A DNA stretch of 64,000 nucleotides from Endobacterium cereale (GCF_009617585.1 NZ_WIXI01000050.1:1-64000); one strand, 5' to 3'. Shown: positions 43,779 to 53,043, counted from the stretch's first letter. Made by a program: numbers and translations. The notes: a model not told the origin generated them from the letters alone.

Positions 43779-44990
43779 TTAGGGATTGGGACCGAGAATG
43801 AAATGATGGGCGGCGATGCTGGCAGCTCCACGCGCCCAGATGTCGCCATCGACGCGCCTGATCCGGATCGGCGTCTGCCCGGCATAGCGCGGAAGCACGT
43901 TGGTCTCGATGGCCTGGTTGACGACGGTTCCGAAGAGACCGTCGAACGAGCCTTCGACATGGGTGATGAGAATCAGCCCGGGATCGTTCATCTGGATCAG
44001 GTTGGCGATGGCAAGCCCGAGCGCTGAGCCGGCGCGGTGCAGGATGCGGATCGCGGCGGTATTGCCACTCGAAGCCTGGTTTTCGATCTCCGCAAGCGAG
44101 ACACATTCGAAGCCTTCGGCGCGCGACATTTCCTTGATCGCCTTCATCGAGGCGACCGTATCGAGACAACCGCGTTTGCCACAGCGGCAGGGCGCGCCGC
44201 CGGGTTCGATGGTGCAGTGGGCGATCTCGCCAGCGCCGCCATGATTGCCGCGGTAAAGACGCCCATCGATGAAATGGGCACAGCCAATGCCGTCGCCGAG
44301 CGACACGACGCTGAAATTCTGGATCTCGCGGGCGCTGCCGAAGAGCTTCTCATCCACGGCCACCGCCTTGGCGTCGTTCTCCAGAAAGGTTTCTATGCCG
44401 GTCTTGTCACGGACGAGGTCGGCCAGCGGCACATCCTGCCAGTTCAGAAGCGTCGACTGGACGCAGTTCTTGCGTGTCTCATCGACGAAGCCAGAAAGCG
44501 CGACGCCGATGCCCGCCAGCTTTTCGGCCGCAACCGGATGAGCAGACAGGAGCGTGGGAAGCGCTTCGGATATCGCATCGGCAATGACCGCCGGATCGCG
44601 CGACAGTGGGATTTCAGCGCGGGCAATGATCTCACCATTGAGGTTGCCAAGGATCATCGGCGCGGGATCCTGCAGCAACGAGACGCCGACAAAGAAGGCG
44701 CAATCGGGATGAAGGTCGAGTCGGATCGAAGGGCGGCCCTGACCGTAGATTGTATCGGCCTCGCGCAGGATGCCAAGCTGGATCAGATCGCGAGCGAGCC
44801 CGCTCATTGCAGCCTTCGAGAGGCCGAGCGCCTGCGCCATCTCGGTACGGCTCAACGGACCCGACCGGCTGATGGCGCGCAGCAATTGCCGCTGCGATGA
44901 TGTGATGATGGCGTTCAAGGGGGGGGGCGCCTCAGGCTTGCGTGACCGTCGATGTTGCTTGACACTAAGTTTAGAAAGTGAACAAATCAA
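43779..44990 (-). CDS. ROK-family transcriptional repressor (NagC/XylR-type)
   Basis: About 403 residues with a MarR-like helix-turn-helix at about 33-80 (ISRSGPLSRTEMAQALGLSK, then AAMSGLARDLIQLGILRE) and a ROK sugar-kinase fold after it. The zinc motif is CRCGKRGCLDT. The ATP-site glycines are partly degenerate, as usual for repressors. It is divergent from the ABC importer operon at 45070 and probably controls it and the M81 gene, sensing a sugar or amino sugar. The start is uncertain: TTG at 44990 has no good ribosome-binding site, while a TTG at 44917 just after a C9 tract (plus-strand G9, 44919-44927) would give a shorter protein. Confidence 0.87.
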   Translation of the reverse strand: MICSLSKLSVKQHRRSRKPEAPPPLNAIITSSQRQLLRAISRSGPLSRTEMAQALGLSKAAMSGLARDLIQLGILREADTIYGQGRPSIRLDLHPDCAFFVGVSLLQDPAPMILGNLNGEIIARAEIPLSRDPAVIADAISEALPTLLSAHPVAAEKLAGIGVALSGFVDETRKNCVQSTLLNWQDVPLADLVRDKTGIETFLENDAKAVAVDEKLFGSAREIQNFSVVSLGDGIGCAHFIDGRLYRGNHGGAGEIAHCTIEPGGAPCRCGKRGCLDTVASMKAIKEMSRAEGFECVSLAEIENQASSGNTAAIRILHRAGSALGLAIANLIQMNDPGLILITHVEGSFDGLFGTVVNQAIETNVLPRYAGQTPIRIRRVDGDIWARGAASIAAHHFILGPNP

Positions 44991-45069
44991 CGGTAATAAA
45001 TAATAAAAATGATCGAAACGGCGCTGGCTTTCGGGTTTGCGTCAACGTCAAGAAACCGAGGGTGAACTG

Positions 45070-46620
45070 ATGACCATGTTTGTGAAGAAACGCCGTTTCA
45101 CGCTTGCCTGCGCCGTCGCAGGGAGCTTTGCCCTGCAGTTTGCGATCGCAACAGCCGTTCAGGCGGCGACGCTCAACGTGATGCAAAGTGAGGCGCCTCG
45201 TTCGATGGATCCCGGCGACCAAACCGCAACCTATACCGCATCCTTGCTCGACCCGATGTATGAGGGGCTTTTGAAGCGTGACCCCGACCTGTCGCTCAAG
45301 CCGGCGCTCGCAACCGAATGGTCTGCCGATGGCGCGGGTCTGGTCTGGACTTTCAAGCTGCGACAGGGCGTCAAGTTTCACGACGGTACGCCCTTTGATG
45401 CCGATGCTGTCGTCAAGAATTTTACCCGTCATCTGGACGCCAAGCGCGGGCTTGCTGCCAGTGGCCGCCTACGGACCTTCCTTGAAGGCGTGACCGCCAT
45501 CGATCCCATGACGGTACAGTTCAAGCTGAAGACCCAGTATCCTGCCTTCCTGGCACTGCTAACGACTGGGCCTTGCCTGATGGTCAGCCCGGCTGCGGAT
45601 GCGGCCGGCACGATCGGTGCGAAGGCGGTCGGGACCGGCCCCTACAAGCTGGGAGAATACAAGTCCGGCGAATACGTGCTGGCGGTGAAAAATACCGATT
45701 GGTGGGGAGGGGCGCCGAAGGGCGAAGACGAAATAAAGTGGACCTGGACGTCCGAAACCTCGGTGATGAACATGGCGCTGCAGACCGGCGACGCCGACGT
45801 CATCAATCCATTCCCCTCGGCCTTTGCCCAGCAAGTCAAGGCCAATCCTGAGATGAAGCTTTCAGTCACCGATGGTTCGGCGGTGTTTTGGGTTTCACTC
45901 AATACCAAGATGAAGCCGCTTGACGATCTACGCGTCCGACAGGCACTGAACTACGCGACCGATCGCGCCGGCATCGTCAAAGCGTTCACGCAAGGCTTCG
46001 CGACGCCGGCCAACTCGCCGCTGGCACCGGTGACGCCCGGCTATGATAAGACGCTCGATCCCTATCCATATGACCTTGCCAAGGCCAAGGAACTGCTGAA
46101 GGAAGCCGGTTATCCGGAGGGCTTTACGATGTCGACCATCGTGCAGGAGCAGGAAGCGCGGATCGGCGAATTGCTGCAGGCCATGTGGGCAAAGATCGGT
46201 GTCAAACTCGATGTTCGCAAGATGGAAGGTGGCGTTTGGTCCAAGGCGGCCTTCCTCGATCCCGCCGGCAAGGAAAAGGATGGTATCGGTTCGTCGATCG
46301 CCTCATGGTCGTCCGGTGTCAACGGCGCCGACCTGCAGTTCAGGCCGCTTTATTATTCAAAAAGCGCATCGCCCAGCGGCGCCAATCTCGGTTTTTTCTC
46401 CGATCAGAAGCTTGACGGTCTGATCGACAAGGCTGCCTCGACGCTCGATGAGCAGGCGCGCAATGCAATCTATGTTGAGGCGCAAAACGAAGTGAACGAT
46501 CAGGCACCGCATGTGCTTCTGTTCACCAAGCAGGACCTTTTTGCTACCCGCGCCAACATCAATGGCGTGTGGATGATCCCCGGCGGCGGGGTCGTCGTCA
46601 AGGATGCCACGAAGGACTGA
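45070..46620 (+). CDS. ABC importer substrate-binding protein, family 5 (peptide/nickel/glycoside type)
   Basis: About 516 residues from the ATG at 45070, preceded by GAGGGTGAACTG. The signal peptide FTLACAVAGSFALQFAIATA ends near AVQAA. The mature protein has SBP_bac_5 signatures: SMDPGDQTATYTASLLDPMY near the start, LATEWSADGAGLVWTFKLRQ, GVKFHDGTPFDADAVV, and LRVRQALNYATDRAGIVKAF. These proteins deliver oligopeptides, glycosides or other medium-sized compounds to DppB/DppC-like permeases, both encoded next. A strong stem-loop after the stop (46646-46692) may keep this message more abundant than the permease messages. Confidence 0.92.
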   Translation: MTMFVKKRRFTLACAVAGSFALQFAIATAVQAATLNVMQSEAPRSMDPGDQTATYTASLLDPMYEGLLKRDPDLSLKPALATEWSADGAGLVWTFKLRQGVKFHDGTPFDADAVVKNFTRHLDAKRGLAASGRLRTFLEGVTAIDPMTVQFKLKTQYPAFLALLTTGPCLMVSPAADAAGTIGAKAVGTGPYKLGEYKSGEYVLAVKNTDWWGGAPKGEDEIKWTWTSETSVMNMALQTGDADVINPFPSAFAQQVKANPEMKLSVTDGSAVFWVSLNTKMKPLDDLRVRQALNYATDRAGIVKAFTQGFATPANSPLAPVTPGYDKTLDPYPYDLAKAKELLKEAGYPEGFTMSTIVQEQEARIGELLQAMWAKIGVKLDVRKMEGGVWSKAAFLDPAGKEKDGIGSSIASWSSGVNGADLQFRPLYYSKSASPSGANLGFFSDQKLDGLIDKAASTLDEQARNAIYVEAQNEVNDQAPHVLLFTKQDLFATRANINGVWMIPGGGVVVKDATKD

Positions 46621-46645
46621 CGCAGGTCGGATACGACTAGTGTGC

Positions 46646-46692
46646 GGCGGTTGCCAGGGAGACGTTGGCTGCCTGTCTCCACGGCAGCCGCC
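46646..46692 (+). other. Intercistronic stem-loop between binding-protein and permease genes
   Basis: An outer 10-bp stem pairs GGCGGTTGCC (46646-46655) with GGCAGCCGCC (46683-46692), one pair being G-U. Across a two-base internal loop, GGAGAC (46658-46663) pairs with GTCTCC (46675-46680) around an 11-base loop. No T-run follows. Its place between a binding-protein gene and permease genes is typical of RNA-stabilising or attenuating hairpins in ABC operons. Confidence 0.7.
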
Positions 46693-46732
46693 CACCACCA
46701 CGATACCAGGCCGGTAGAATGCATGAGGGCGA

Positions 46733-47653
46733 ATGAAAGCCTATATCACCAAAAAAATCATGGCGCTGCCACTGATCCTGATCGGTGTTTCGATCATCGT
46801 CTTCGTGGCGATCCGTGCGCTGCCGGGGGATCCTGCACGATTGATGGCGGGGCCGGAAGCAACCCAGGAGGCGGTCGATGCGATGACGTCACGGCTTGGC
46901 CTGGACCGTAGCCTGCCGGCGCAATATGCGAGTTACGCCTACGACGCAATTCGCGGCGATCTGGGCATTTCCATCAAGTCAAAATTGCCTGTTGTGGATG
47001 AAATCGGCGAGCGGCTGCCCTTCACTGTTGCGCTCGCCATCACCGCTTATCTGATGGCGATCGGCATCGGGGTTCCGGCGGGCATGCTGGCGGCAATCTA
47101 TCGGCGAGGCTGGCCGGACCAGATCGTCATGCTTTTGGCCATCGCCGGTGCGTCGGTCGCCAATTTCTGGCTGGCACTGATGGCGATGAACACGTTTTCG
47201 GTTCAGCTTGGCTGGTTGCCGTTGCTCGGTGCGACGTCGTGGAAAAGTTTTGTATTGCCGTCGATCACGCTCGCCGTCCTGCCGACCGCGGTCATCGCCC
47301 GGATGACCCGTTCGAGTATGATCGAAGTGATGTCGCAGGACTATATTCGCACCGCTTATGCCAAGGGTGTCCGGCCTGCAACGATCTACTGGAGCCATGG
47401 GCTGCGCAATGCGCTGCTGCCGATCATCACCATCGTCGGGCTCAATTTCGGCAGCCTGATGGGCGGCGCCGTTGTGACGGAATCCGTCTTCAACTGGCCG
47501 GGCATCGGGCGGTTCCTTGTCGATGCGGTGCGCTACCGCGACTATCCGGTCATTCAGGGCGTGACGCTGGTGGCGGTCACCGGTGTCGTGCTGATGAATT
47601 TCCTTGCTGAAGTTCTGATCGCCGCCCTTAACCCGAAGATAAGGCTGGACTGA
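46733..47653 (+). CDS. ABC importer permease, DppB/OppB type
   Basis: A 306-residue inner-membrane protein with six helices. It opens KKIMALPLILIGVSIIVFVA and RALPGDPARLMAGPEAT, the typical OppB/DppB N-terminus. The ATPase-contact EAA loop is SMIEVMSQDYIRTAYAKGVR followed by WSHGLRNALLPIITIVGLNF. The C-terminal part has VVTESVFNWPGIGRFLVDAV. It pairs with the DppC-type permease that overlaps its stop by one base (TGATG). The start lies 41 bases after the intercistronic hairpin. Confidence 0.93.
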   Translation: MKAYITKKIMALPLILIGVSIIVFVAIRALPGDPARLMAGPEATQEAVDAMTSRLGLDRSLPAQYASYAYDAIRGDLGISIKSKLPVVDEIGERLPFTVALAITAYLMAIGIGVPAGMLAAIYRRGWPDQIVMLLAIAGASVANFWLALMAMNTFSVQLGWLPLLGATSWKSFVLPSITLAVLPTAVIARMTRSSMIEVMSQDYIRTAYAKGVRPATIYWSHGLRNALLPIITIVGLNFGSLMGGAVVTESVFNWPGIGRFLVDAVRYRDYPVIQGVTLVAVTGVVLMNFLAEVLIAALNPKIRLD

Positions 47654-48528
47654 TGGCGCAGATCGAAACAGACCGTTTTTCCGACAGGCCGCCGCGCCCG
47701 TCGATCTTGCGTGCGCTGCGCTTTGCGAACCAGCACCGCAGCATTGCCATCGGCGGGACGCTGATCGGGTTTCTCGTGGCCGCCGCCATTTTTGCGCCGC
47801 TGATCTCTCCGGCCGATCCCTATTATCAGGATCTCCTTGCGACGATGGAGCCGCCGTCGTTTGCCCACCCCTTCGGCACCGATGACAATGGGCGCGACAT
47901 CCTTACCCGCGTCCTATACGGTGCGCGCATATCGCTTCTGGAAGTGGTGCTGTCTGTTGGGCTCGCAGTCATGGTGGGTGTGCCGCTTGGTATCTTTTCA
48001 GGCATGAGCGGTCGTTATATCGACCAGGCGGTCATGTGGGCGATGGATATCCTCTTTGCCTTTCCGGGCATCGTGCTCGCCATTCTGATTGTCAGCGTGC
48101 TCGGCACCAGCCTTGCCAACCTGATGATTGCCATCGCAATCTTTTCCGTTCCCGTCTATGCACGGCTTGCCCGCAACCTGACGCTCGGCCTAAAAAGCAT
48201 GGACTATGTGGAGGCGGCAATTTCGCTTGGTATTTCGCGTCGACGGATCATGATCCATTATATCCTGCGCAACGCGATCGGACCGATCATCGTCCAGTCG
48301 ACGCTGACAGCGGGGACCGTCATCCTGTCAGCGGCAAGCCTTTCCTTTCTCGGGCTCGGCGCGCAGCCGCCATTGCCCGAATGGGGGGCGATGATGAGCG
48401 ACGGTCGCAACTATCTCGGACTGAATATCTGGATGTCCTTGTTTCCGGGCTTGGCGATCATGGTAACCGTGCTTGGCTTCAACATTCTGGGTGACGGCCT
48501 GCGCGACCTGCTGGACCCGCGTCAATGA
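47653..48528 (+). CDS. ABC importer permease, DppC/OppC type
   Basis: A 291-residue partner permease. The N-terminal segment has LIGFLVAAAIFAPLISPADP and FAHPFGTDDNGRDILTRVLYGARIS-like features of DppC. The EAA loop is KSMDYVEAAISLGISRRRIM followed by HYILRNAIGPIIVQ. The C-terminus SAASLSFLGLGAQPPLPEWG is diagnostic of the family. It starts on the last base of the DppB stop, and its own stop overlaps the ROK kinase start (ATGA). No ATP-binding subunit gene is present in the operon, so the transporter must borrow ATPases encoded elsewhere. Confidence 0.93.
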   Translation: MAQIETDRFSDRPPRPSILRALRFANQHRSIAIGGTLIGFLVAAAIFAPLISPADPYYQDLLATMEPPSFAHPFGTDDNGRDILTRVLYGARISLLEVVLSVGLAVMVGVPLGIFSGMSGRYIDQAVMWAMDILFAFPGIVLAILIVSVLGTSLANLMIAIAIFSVPVYARLARNLTLGLKSMDYVEAAISLGISRRRIMIHYILRNAIGPIIVQSTLTAGTVILSAASLSFLGLGAQPPLPEWGAMMSDGRNYLGLNIWMSLFPGLAIMVTVLGFNILGDGLRDLLDPRQ

Positions 48529-49517
48529 TGGCTCCGGCGACTGATCTACCCGTGACGCTCCCTGTGTTTGCCGCTGATGTCGGCGGATCCTTCATAAAGT
48601 TTGCTCTGTCACCCGGTCCGGGTCGGCTCGTGCATCTCGAACGGGTGCCAACGCCGGCCGATGATTGGGCGGCGCTTTGTGGCGCCCTTGCGGGCCTTTT
48701 GCAGCGCCATGCAGATCTCGCCCCGTCCGATGCACCGCTGGCGCTCTCCGTCGCCGGGCTCATCGAGCCGGTCGAGGGCGTAGCGACCTCCGCCAATATC
48801 CCTTGCATTACCGGGCGCCCACTTGCGGGAGCGCTTGCAATGGCTCTCTCGCGTTCGGTCTTTGCGGCGAATGACGCAGACTGTTTCACGCTTGCCGAAG
48901 CCAATGAAGGCGCGGGCAGGGGGCATGCGGTTACCTTTTGCGCAATCATGGGAACCGGTATCGGCGGCGGGCTTGCTATCGATGGCAGGCTGGCGCGCGG
49001 CGCCGGTGGTGTGACGGGAGAATGGGGCCATGGGCCGATCGTCTGCACCTCGGTCGAGATCGAAATGAAAGAAGCTGGAAGATCCGAAACAATCCACATG
49101 CCACGCCTCCCTTGCGGTTGCGGTCAATCCGGCTGTGCCGACACGATCGGCGGAGCGCGCGGCATAGAGCGCATTCATCAACACCTGACCGGCCGCGTGG
49201 AAACCAGCCATGACATTCTCAGCGGATGGCAGCGCGGCGATGACGACGCTCGCCGGACGGTACTTGTCTATCTGGAACTGATATCCGATCCGCTGGCACT
49301 GGCCGTCAACATCACCGGCGCGTCGATCGTGCCGGTCGGCGGTGGATTGGCTTCGGTTGACCCGCTGATGACGATGCTGGATCGGGCGGTTCGAAGCCGC
49401 ATTCTCAATCGGTTCGACCGACCGCTTGTCGTGCCGGCGCAGCGGATGGACGATGGCGGGCTGATCGGCGCCGCCGTCTTGGGACGACAGGGCCTGCGCA
49501 TGCAGGAGGCGGCATGA
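48525..49517 (+). CDS. ROK-family sugar kinase
   Basis: A 330-residue cytoplasmic kinase. ATP-binding phosphate loop AADVGGSFIKFAL (about 16-28), FAANDADCFTLAEANEGAGR with catalytic Asp, MGTGIGGGLAIDGRLARGAG, GEWGHGPI, and a zinc motif CGCGQSGCADT. Together these are a complete ROK kinase. Most likely substrates are N-acetylated amino sugars or glucose-type sugars. Overlap with the permease stop suggests it phosphorylates the sugar imported by, or released from, the ABC substrate. It overlaps the CutC start (ATGA). Confidence 0.9.
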   Translation: MMAPATDLPVTLPVFAADVGGSFIKFALSPGPGRLVHLERVPTPADDWAALCGALAGLLQRHADLAPSDAPLALSVAGLIEPVEGVATSANIPCITGRPLAGALAMALSRSVFAANDADCFTLAEANEGAGRGHAVTFCAIMGTGIGGGLAIDGRLARGAGGVTGEWGHGPIVCTSVEIEMKEAGRSETIHMPRLPCGCGQSGCADTIGGARGIERIHQHLTGRVETSHDILSGWQRGDDDARRTVLVYLELISDPLALAVNITGASIVPVGGGLASVDPLMTMLDRAVRSRILNRFDRPLVVPAQRMDDGGLIGAAVLGRQGLRMQEAA

Positions 49518-50239
49518 GCGTGCTTCTCGAAGTTTGCGTTGAGACCCCTGAAGGGATCATCGAGGCAGTCGCCGGTGGCGCCGACAGACTTGAACTTTGT
49601 TCGGCGCTCGACCTCGGCGGCCTTACCCCATCGCCCGGCCTGATGCTCGAAGCGGCGAAGGTGCCCATCCCCGTCTATGCGATGATCCGCCCGCGTGCAG
49701 GGAATTTCGTTTACAGCGCCGATAGTGAACGTGCGATGCTGGGCGATATCGACGCGGTGCGTGCGCACGGGCTTGCCGGTGTCGTCATCGGTTCCAATCA
49801 TCCGGATGGTCGATTGGCTGTGGCATTGCTTCGCCGCCTCATGGCCCATACCGAAGGGCTCGGTGTGACGCTTCACCGCGCGTTCGATCTTGTGCCGGAT
49901 CCATTTGAGGCATTGGAGCAGGCGGTTGACCTCGGTGTCGAACGCATCCTGACCTCCGGCCTTGAGAAAACGGCGCTGGAGGGCCGTGAGCTTCTTCGGA
50001 TGCTGGTGGAACACGCAGATGGTCGCGTTTCGATCATGGCGGGTAGCGGCATCGGACCGGCATCGGTCGAGCAGATCATCACAGACTCCGGCGTGCGCGA
50101 GGTGCATGGATCGTGTCGGCTGGTGGCCGGCGAGGCTTCGCCCCGCTCCGTATCCTTCGGCTTTGAGCCACGGGTGAGTTTTGCGACCAGCCGTACGGTC
50201 GTTGCCGAGGTTGCCCGGATCATCAGGGGCATTGCCTAG
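49514..50239 (+). CDS. cutC: CutC-family protein
   Basis: A 241-residue TIM-barrel protein. The start VLLEVCVETPEGIIEAVAGG with ADRLELCSALDLGGLTPSPGL is the CutC signature, followed by VYAMIRPRAGNFVYS, GVVIGSNHPDGRL, VTLHRAFDLVPDPFEALEQA and ILTSGLEKTALEGRELL. CutC was named for copper tolerance in E. coli, but the copper role is doubtful and many homologues sit, as here, in sugar-catabolic operons beside ROK kinases. An enzymatic role on a sugar derivative is a reasonable inference. It is the last gene of the importer operon. Confidence 0.92.
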   Translation: MSVLLEVCVETPEGIIEAVAGGADRLELCSALDLGGLTPSPGLMLEAAKVPIPVYAMIRPRAGNFVYSADSERAMLGDIDAVRAHGLAGVVIGSNHPDGRLAVALLRRLMAHTEGLGVTLHRAFDLVPDPFEALEQAVDLGVERILTSGLEKTALEGRELLRMLVEHADGRVSIMAGSGIGPASVEQIITDSGVREVHGSCRLVAGEASPRSVSFGFEPRVSFATSRTVVAEVARIIRGIA

Positions 50240-50658
50240 GATTGGAGCCCGTTCGCGGCTAGTTTGGGCACGGCAGGATGTGCGAGAACGGCAAGCCAAC
50301 TAATGCTTTCCAGCCTCCTCACACGCTGAATCCGGCAGGTCGCTTCTATCAAAGCCTGTCAGCGTGAGGCAGCCAAGATTTGGTTCAGAAAATCTCGTTC
50401 CACGTCTTGAGCTTAGCGAACAAGGATCAGAAAGGCGCCGCCCCTAGGTTGTTTCGTCGAAAGGTTTTTTGACGATACGGCTTGTCCGCCGGCTGACAAT
50501 ACGAGCAGAGCAATTGGAACTCGTTCGCCGCCTTCAGCAATGTTGTCACGCAGCGACCACGAAACACGAATAATCGAAAACGCCGCCGAGCTCAGGTCAC
50601 GGCGGCGTCAACCGGGCGTCCAACGGGATGATTCAGTCATTCACTTCGGGCCGGGTCT
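50240..50658. other. Intergenic region after cutC
   Basis: About 420 bases between the convergent cutC and dehydrogenase genes. It contains the terminator hairpin at 50576-50608 and otherwise nothing I can support. Small frames show no ribosome-binding site or family similarity. Confidence 0.5.
50576..50608 (-). terminator. Rho-independent terminator of the dehydrogenase gene
   Basis: ACGCCGCCG (50580-50588) pairs with CGGCGGCGT (50600-50608). On the minus strand the stem is followed by TTTTCGATTATT, giving a T-rich tail. It lies about 50 bases after the stop of the minus-strand gene at 50659. Confidence 0.75.
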
Positions 50659-51657
50659 TCAGCCAAGGGAGATCAGGTCGCCGCCCTCGGCTTTGAGCCG
50701 AGACAGATAGGCCGAGCGGTCGACGATCTGATAGGGGAAATACAGGCCGGGCGGCGTAGGCGATCCGTTAAGACCTGCCAACCGTTCAATGATCATGCTT
50801 GTACCGAGCGCAGTGAGTGCTGCGGCACCACCGGGGTGAAACACCGCATGACGGCTCCGCAGGCTTTGGCCGTCCTGGCCTTCGCCTGTCAACTCGATGA
50901 TGATTTCCGTAGATTTCGGTTCGCCGCGCCGGCGCGATGAACTGACACCGGTGCCCATGTTGAATTCCACGTTTTTCGCACCGGTTTCCGCAGCCAGGCT
51001 GGCAACATCAATGGAGGAAAAACCAGAGGCCTCAATCACCGTGCCGTCGATTGCCCGAAAGCTGGCTTTAGCGTCGTTTCCGCTGCGCCAAATCCAGGCG
51101 CCGTCACGCCGAGATAGAGCGGATGGTAACATCTTGTTCAGTCGCTCGAAATCTTCCGCGACAGCGGGCCCCCCGCTATCCTGCTCGTCAACGAGCGCGC
51201 TGATGACGACATTCTCAATTCGTGAAAATGCTTTGGCGCATTCCAGGGTGGTGACAGTCGTGGCCCCCACCAGCCATTCGTAACCCAGCACAATCGCCGA
51301 CGCTTCGGGTCTGTGCATGTAGATGGCGATTTCGGGCGCAATCTCGAATACACCCGACGATATGCCGAGGTGCGGTATGTTGCGGGCGTGAGCATAATGC
51401 AGGCTGGCCAGCCGTTCATCCGAATAAAAGACTGCCACAGCTCGAACCGGCCGGTCTCCAAGACCTAAATCCGGGATGTCGGGGTCAAGGCGTACACCTT
51501 CCGCATTGCCGATTTCACTTGCCGCCTCGCGGGCTTTGCCAAGATCACGGCCACCGATCAGTAACGGAAGTTCGCGGTGAGCGGCGCGCAGAGCATCTGC
51601 AGTTCGTCTTCCAATCGAACCGGAGCCACCCATTAAGAGTACTGGAGCCGATGTCAT
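50659..51657 (-). CDS. Saccharopine-dehydrogenase-like NAD(P)-binding protein
   Basis: About 332 residues from the ATG at 51657 (MTSAPVLLMGGSGSIGRRTA); AAAGGACATG lies just upstream, and the longer start at 51744 adds a non-conserved leader. The Rossmann nucleotide-binding motif is MGGSGSIGRRTADALR (9-24), followed by LLIGGRDLGKAREAASEIGN as the second strand and the AVAVFYSDERLASLHYAHAR region typical of saccharopine-dehydrogenase-type reductases. The C-terminal domain is less recognisable. The substrate is unknown. Nothing nearby on the same strand is co-transcribed except possibly the LysR gene upstream. Confidence 0.78.
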   Translation of the reverse strand: MTSAPVLLMGGSGSIGRRTADALRAAHRELPLLIGGRDLGKAREAASEIGNAEGVRLDPDIPDLGLGDRPVRAVAVFYSDERLASLHYAHARNIPHLGISSGVFEIAPEIAIYMHRPEASAIVLGYEWLVGATTVTTLECAKAFSRIENVVISALVDEQDSGGPAVAEDFERLNKMLPSALSRRDGAWIWRSGNDAKASFRAIDGTVIEASGFSSIDVASLAAETGAKNVEFNMGTGVSSSRRRGEPKSTEIIIELTGEGQDGQSLRSRHAVFHPGGAAALTALGTSMIIERLAGLNGSPTPPGLYFPYQIVDRSAYLSRLKAEGGDLISLG

Positions 51658-52000
51658 AAGGCATGTCCTTTCTTTGACGAAATCGTTGCAGGTCATCAGA
51701 GAAAGCGCGCCGGTGTAGGTTTGTTCCGGCGGTTCGGCGTTCACGGCAGTTGACGATCAGACGTCACCCGCGAGTGATGTGCCTCACGCCATACGGCGCC
51801 AGCGACATCGCCGTGTTTGACATGGCGAGCGCCGACAAAGCCTGTGACACGTTGGATATTCTCCGGCTCCACGCTTCTTGGTGTGTAAGTTTAGTTGCAG
51901 CCTGACCGAGTGATCCCGGATGCCACGCGGCCTTCACGTGTCGTCATCATGTGTGAAGTCATGGCGAACCGCGACTGGCGGACATGGTCAAATTGTCGGG
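51658..52000. other. Intergenic region between LysR and dehydrogenase genes
   Basis: About 343 bases with the promoter region of the dehydrogenase gene. I see no gene, strong hairpin or clear operator in it. Confidence 0.45.
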
Positions 52001-52933
52001 TCAAGCAAGCGATTGATGTTCCATGTCAGCCGACCCGGCGCGAAGCGCGTCGATAAGGGCGCGCAGTGCCGGTGCCATCTGACGCTGTTGCGGATAGCAG
52101 ATGAACAAGCCCGGAAAGGGTGCCGACCATGGGGTCAGCAAGGGGATCAGTTGGCCGGTTGCGATATGAGAGGTCACGGTGTCTTCGATCGCAAAGCCGA
52201 TGCCAATACCGTTCAAAGCTGCTTTTAGAGCGCTTTCCTTGTCGCTGAACACCAGTGGACCGTCGACGGTAACGCTGAACCAGGTGCCGTTTTCGACGAA
52301 TTCCCAGGCATAGGGTGTTGGGCGACCCGGCCAGCGCCAGCGTATGCAGCGATGGTCAACCAGATCGCGCGGGTGATCGGGATGCCCATGCCGTTGCAGA
52401 TAATCCGGGGTCGCGACAGCGATCTGCCGCAATTCCGGGCCGAGGCGTACCGCAATCATATCCTTCTCGATGACTTCTCCAATGCGTAACGCGAGGTCGT
52501 AACCCTCTGCAACGATATCAATGACTTCGTCATCCACGGTGATATCAAGAACCACGCCCGGATAGCGGTCGGTGAAGCTTTTCAGAATTGGGTCGATGTA
52601 TTTCCGCGCTGCGGACCGGAACGTATGGACCCGAACGGTGCCAGCGGGCTTTTCGCCGGAATGCTTGACCTGCGTTATGGCGCCGCCCAGTTCGAGGGCG
52701 GCTGGCTGGACACGTTGAAAGAGATTTTCTCCTGCTTCAGTCAGCGACACGTTTCGTGTGGTGCGATGGAAGAGCCGCACGCCGACATGATCTTCAAGGT
52801 TGCGGACCATTTGACTGAGCGCCGAGGGCGAGACGCCCAGTTGCTCGGCCGCACGGCTGAAACTCAAATATTCCGCAACCGTGATAAAGGCGCGAAGCTG
52901 ATTGTAGTCCTGACTGGCAAGAAGTTTGGTCAT
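52001..52933 (-). CDS. LysR-family transcriptional regulator
   Basis: About 310 residues from the ATG at 52933 (MTKLLASQDYNQLRAFITVA); 52966 would add 11 residues. The N-terminal helix-turn-helix is FSRAAEQLGVSPSALSQMVRN followed by LEDHVGVRLFHRTTRNVSLT, a clear LysR DNA-binding domain (about 10-66). The effector-binding domain has DLALRIGEVIEKDMIAVRLG and CIRWRWPGRPTPYAWEF, the pattern of the large group that regulates a divergent oxidoreductase gene. It is divergent from the SDR gene at 53044 and likely activates or represses it from the shared 110-base region. Confidence 0.92.
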   Translation of the reverse strand: MTKLLASQDYNQLRAFITVAEYLSFSRAAEQLGVSPSALSQMVRNLEDHVGVRLFHRTTRNVSLTEAGENLFQRVQPAALELGGAITQVKHSGEKPAGTVRVHTFRSAARKYIDPILKSFTDRYPGVVLDITVDDEVIDIVAEGYDLALRIGEVIEKDMIAVRLGPELRQIAVATPDYLQRHGHPDHPRDLVDHRCIRWRWPGRPTPYAWEFVENGTWFSVTVDGPLVFSDKESALKAALNGIGIGFAIEDTVTSHIATGQLIPLLTPWSAPFPGLFICYPQQRQMAPALRALIDALRAGSADMEHQSLA

Positions 52934-53043
52934 GATTGTTCGCAGATTGATTAGGCTGACTAACAAGGTTTGTAATTTTTGATCCTATTATAAAGTTTCG
53001 TGATGTGCCTCATCTTTGTTGCATCCATTCAAAGGAGCACATC

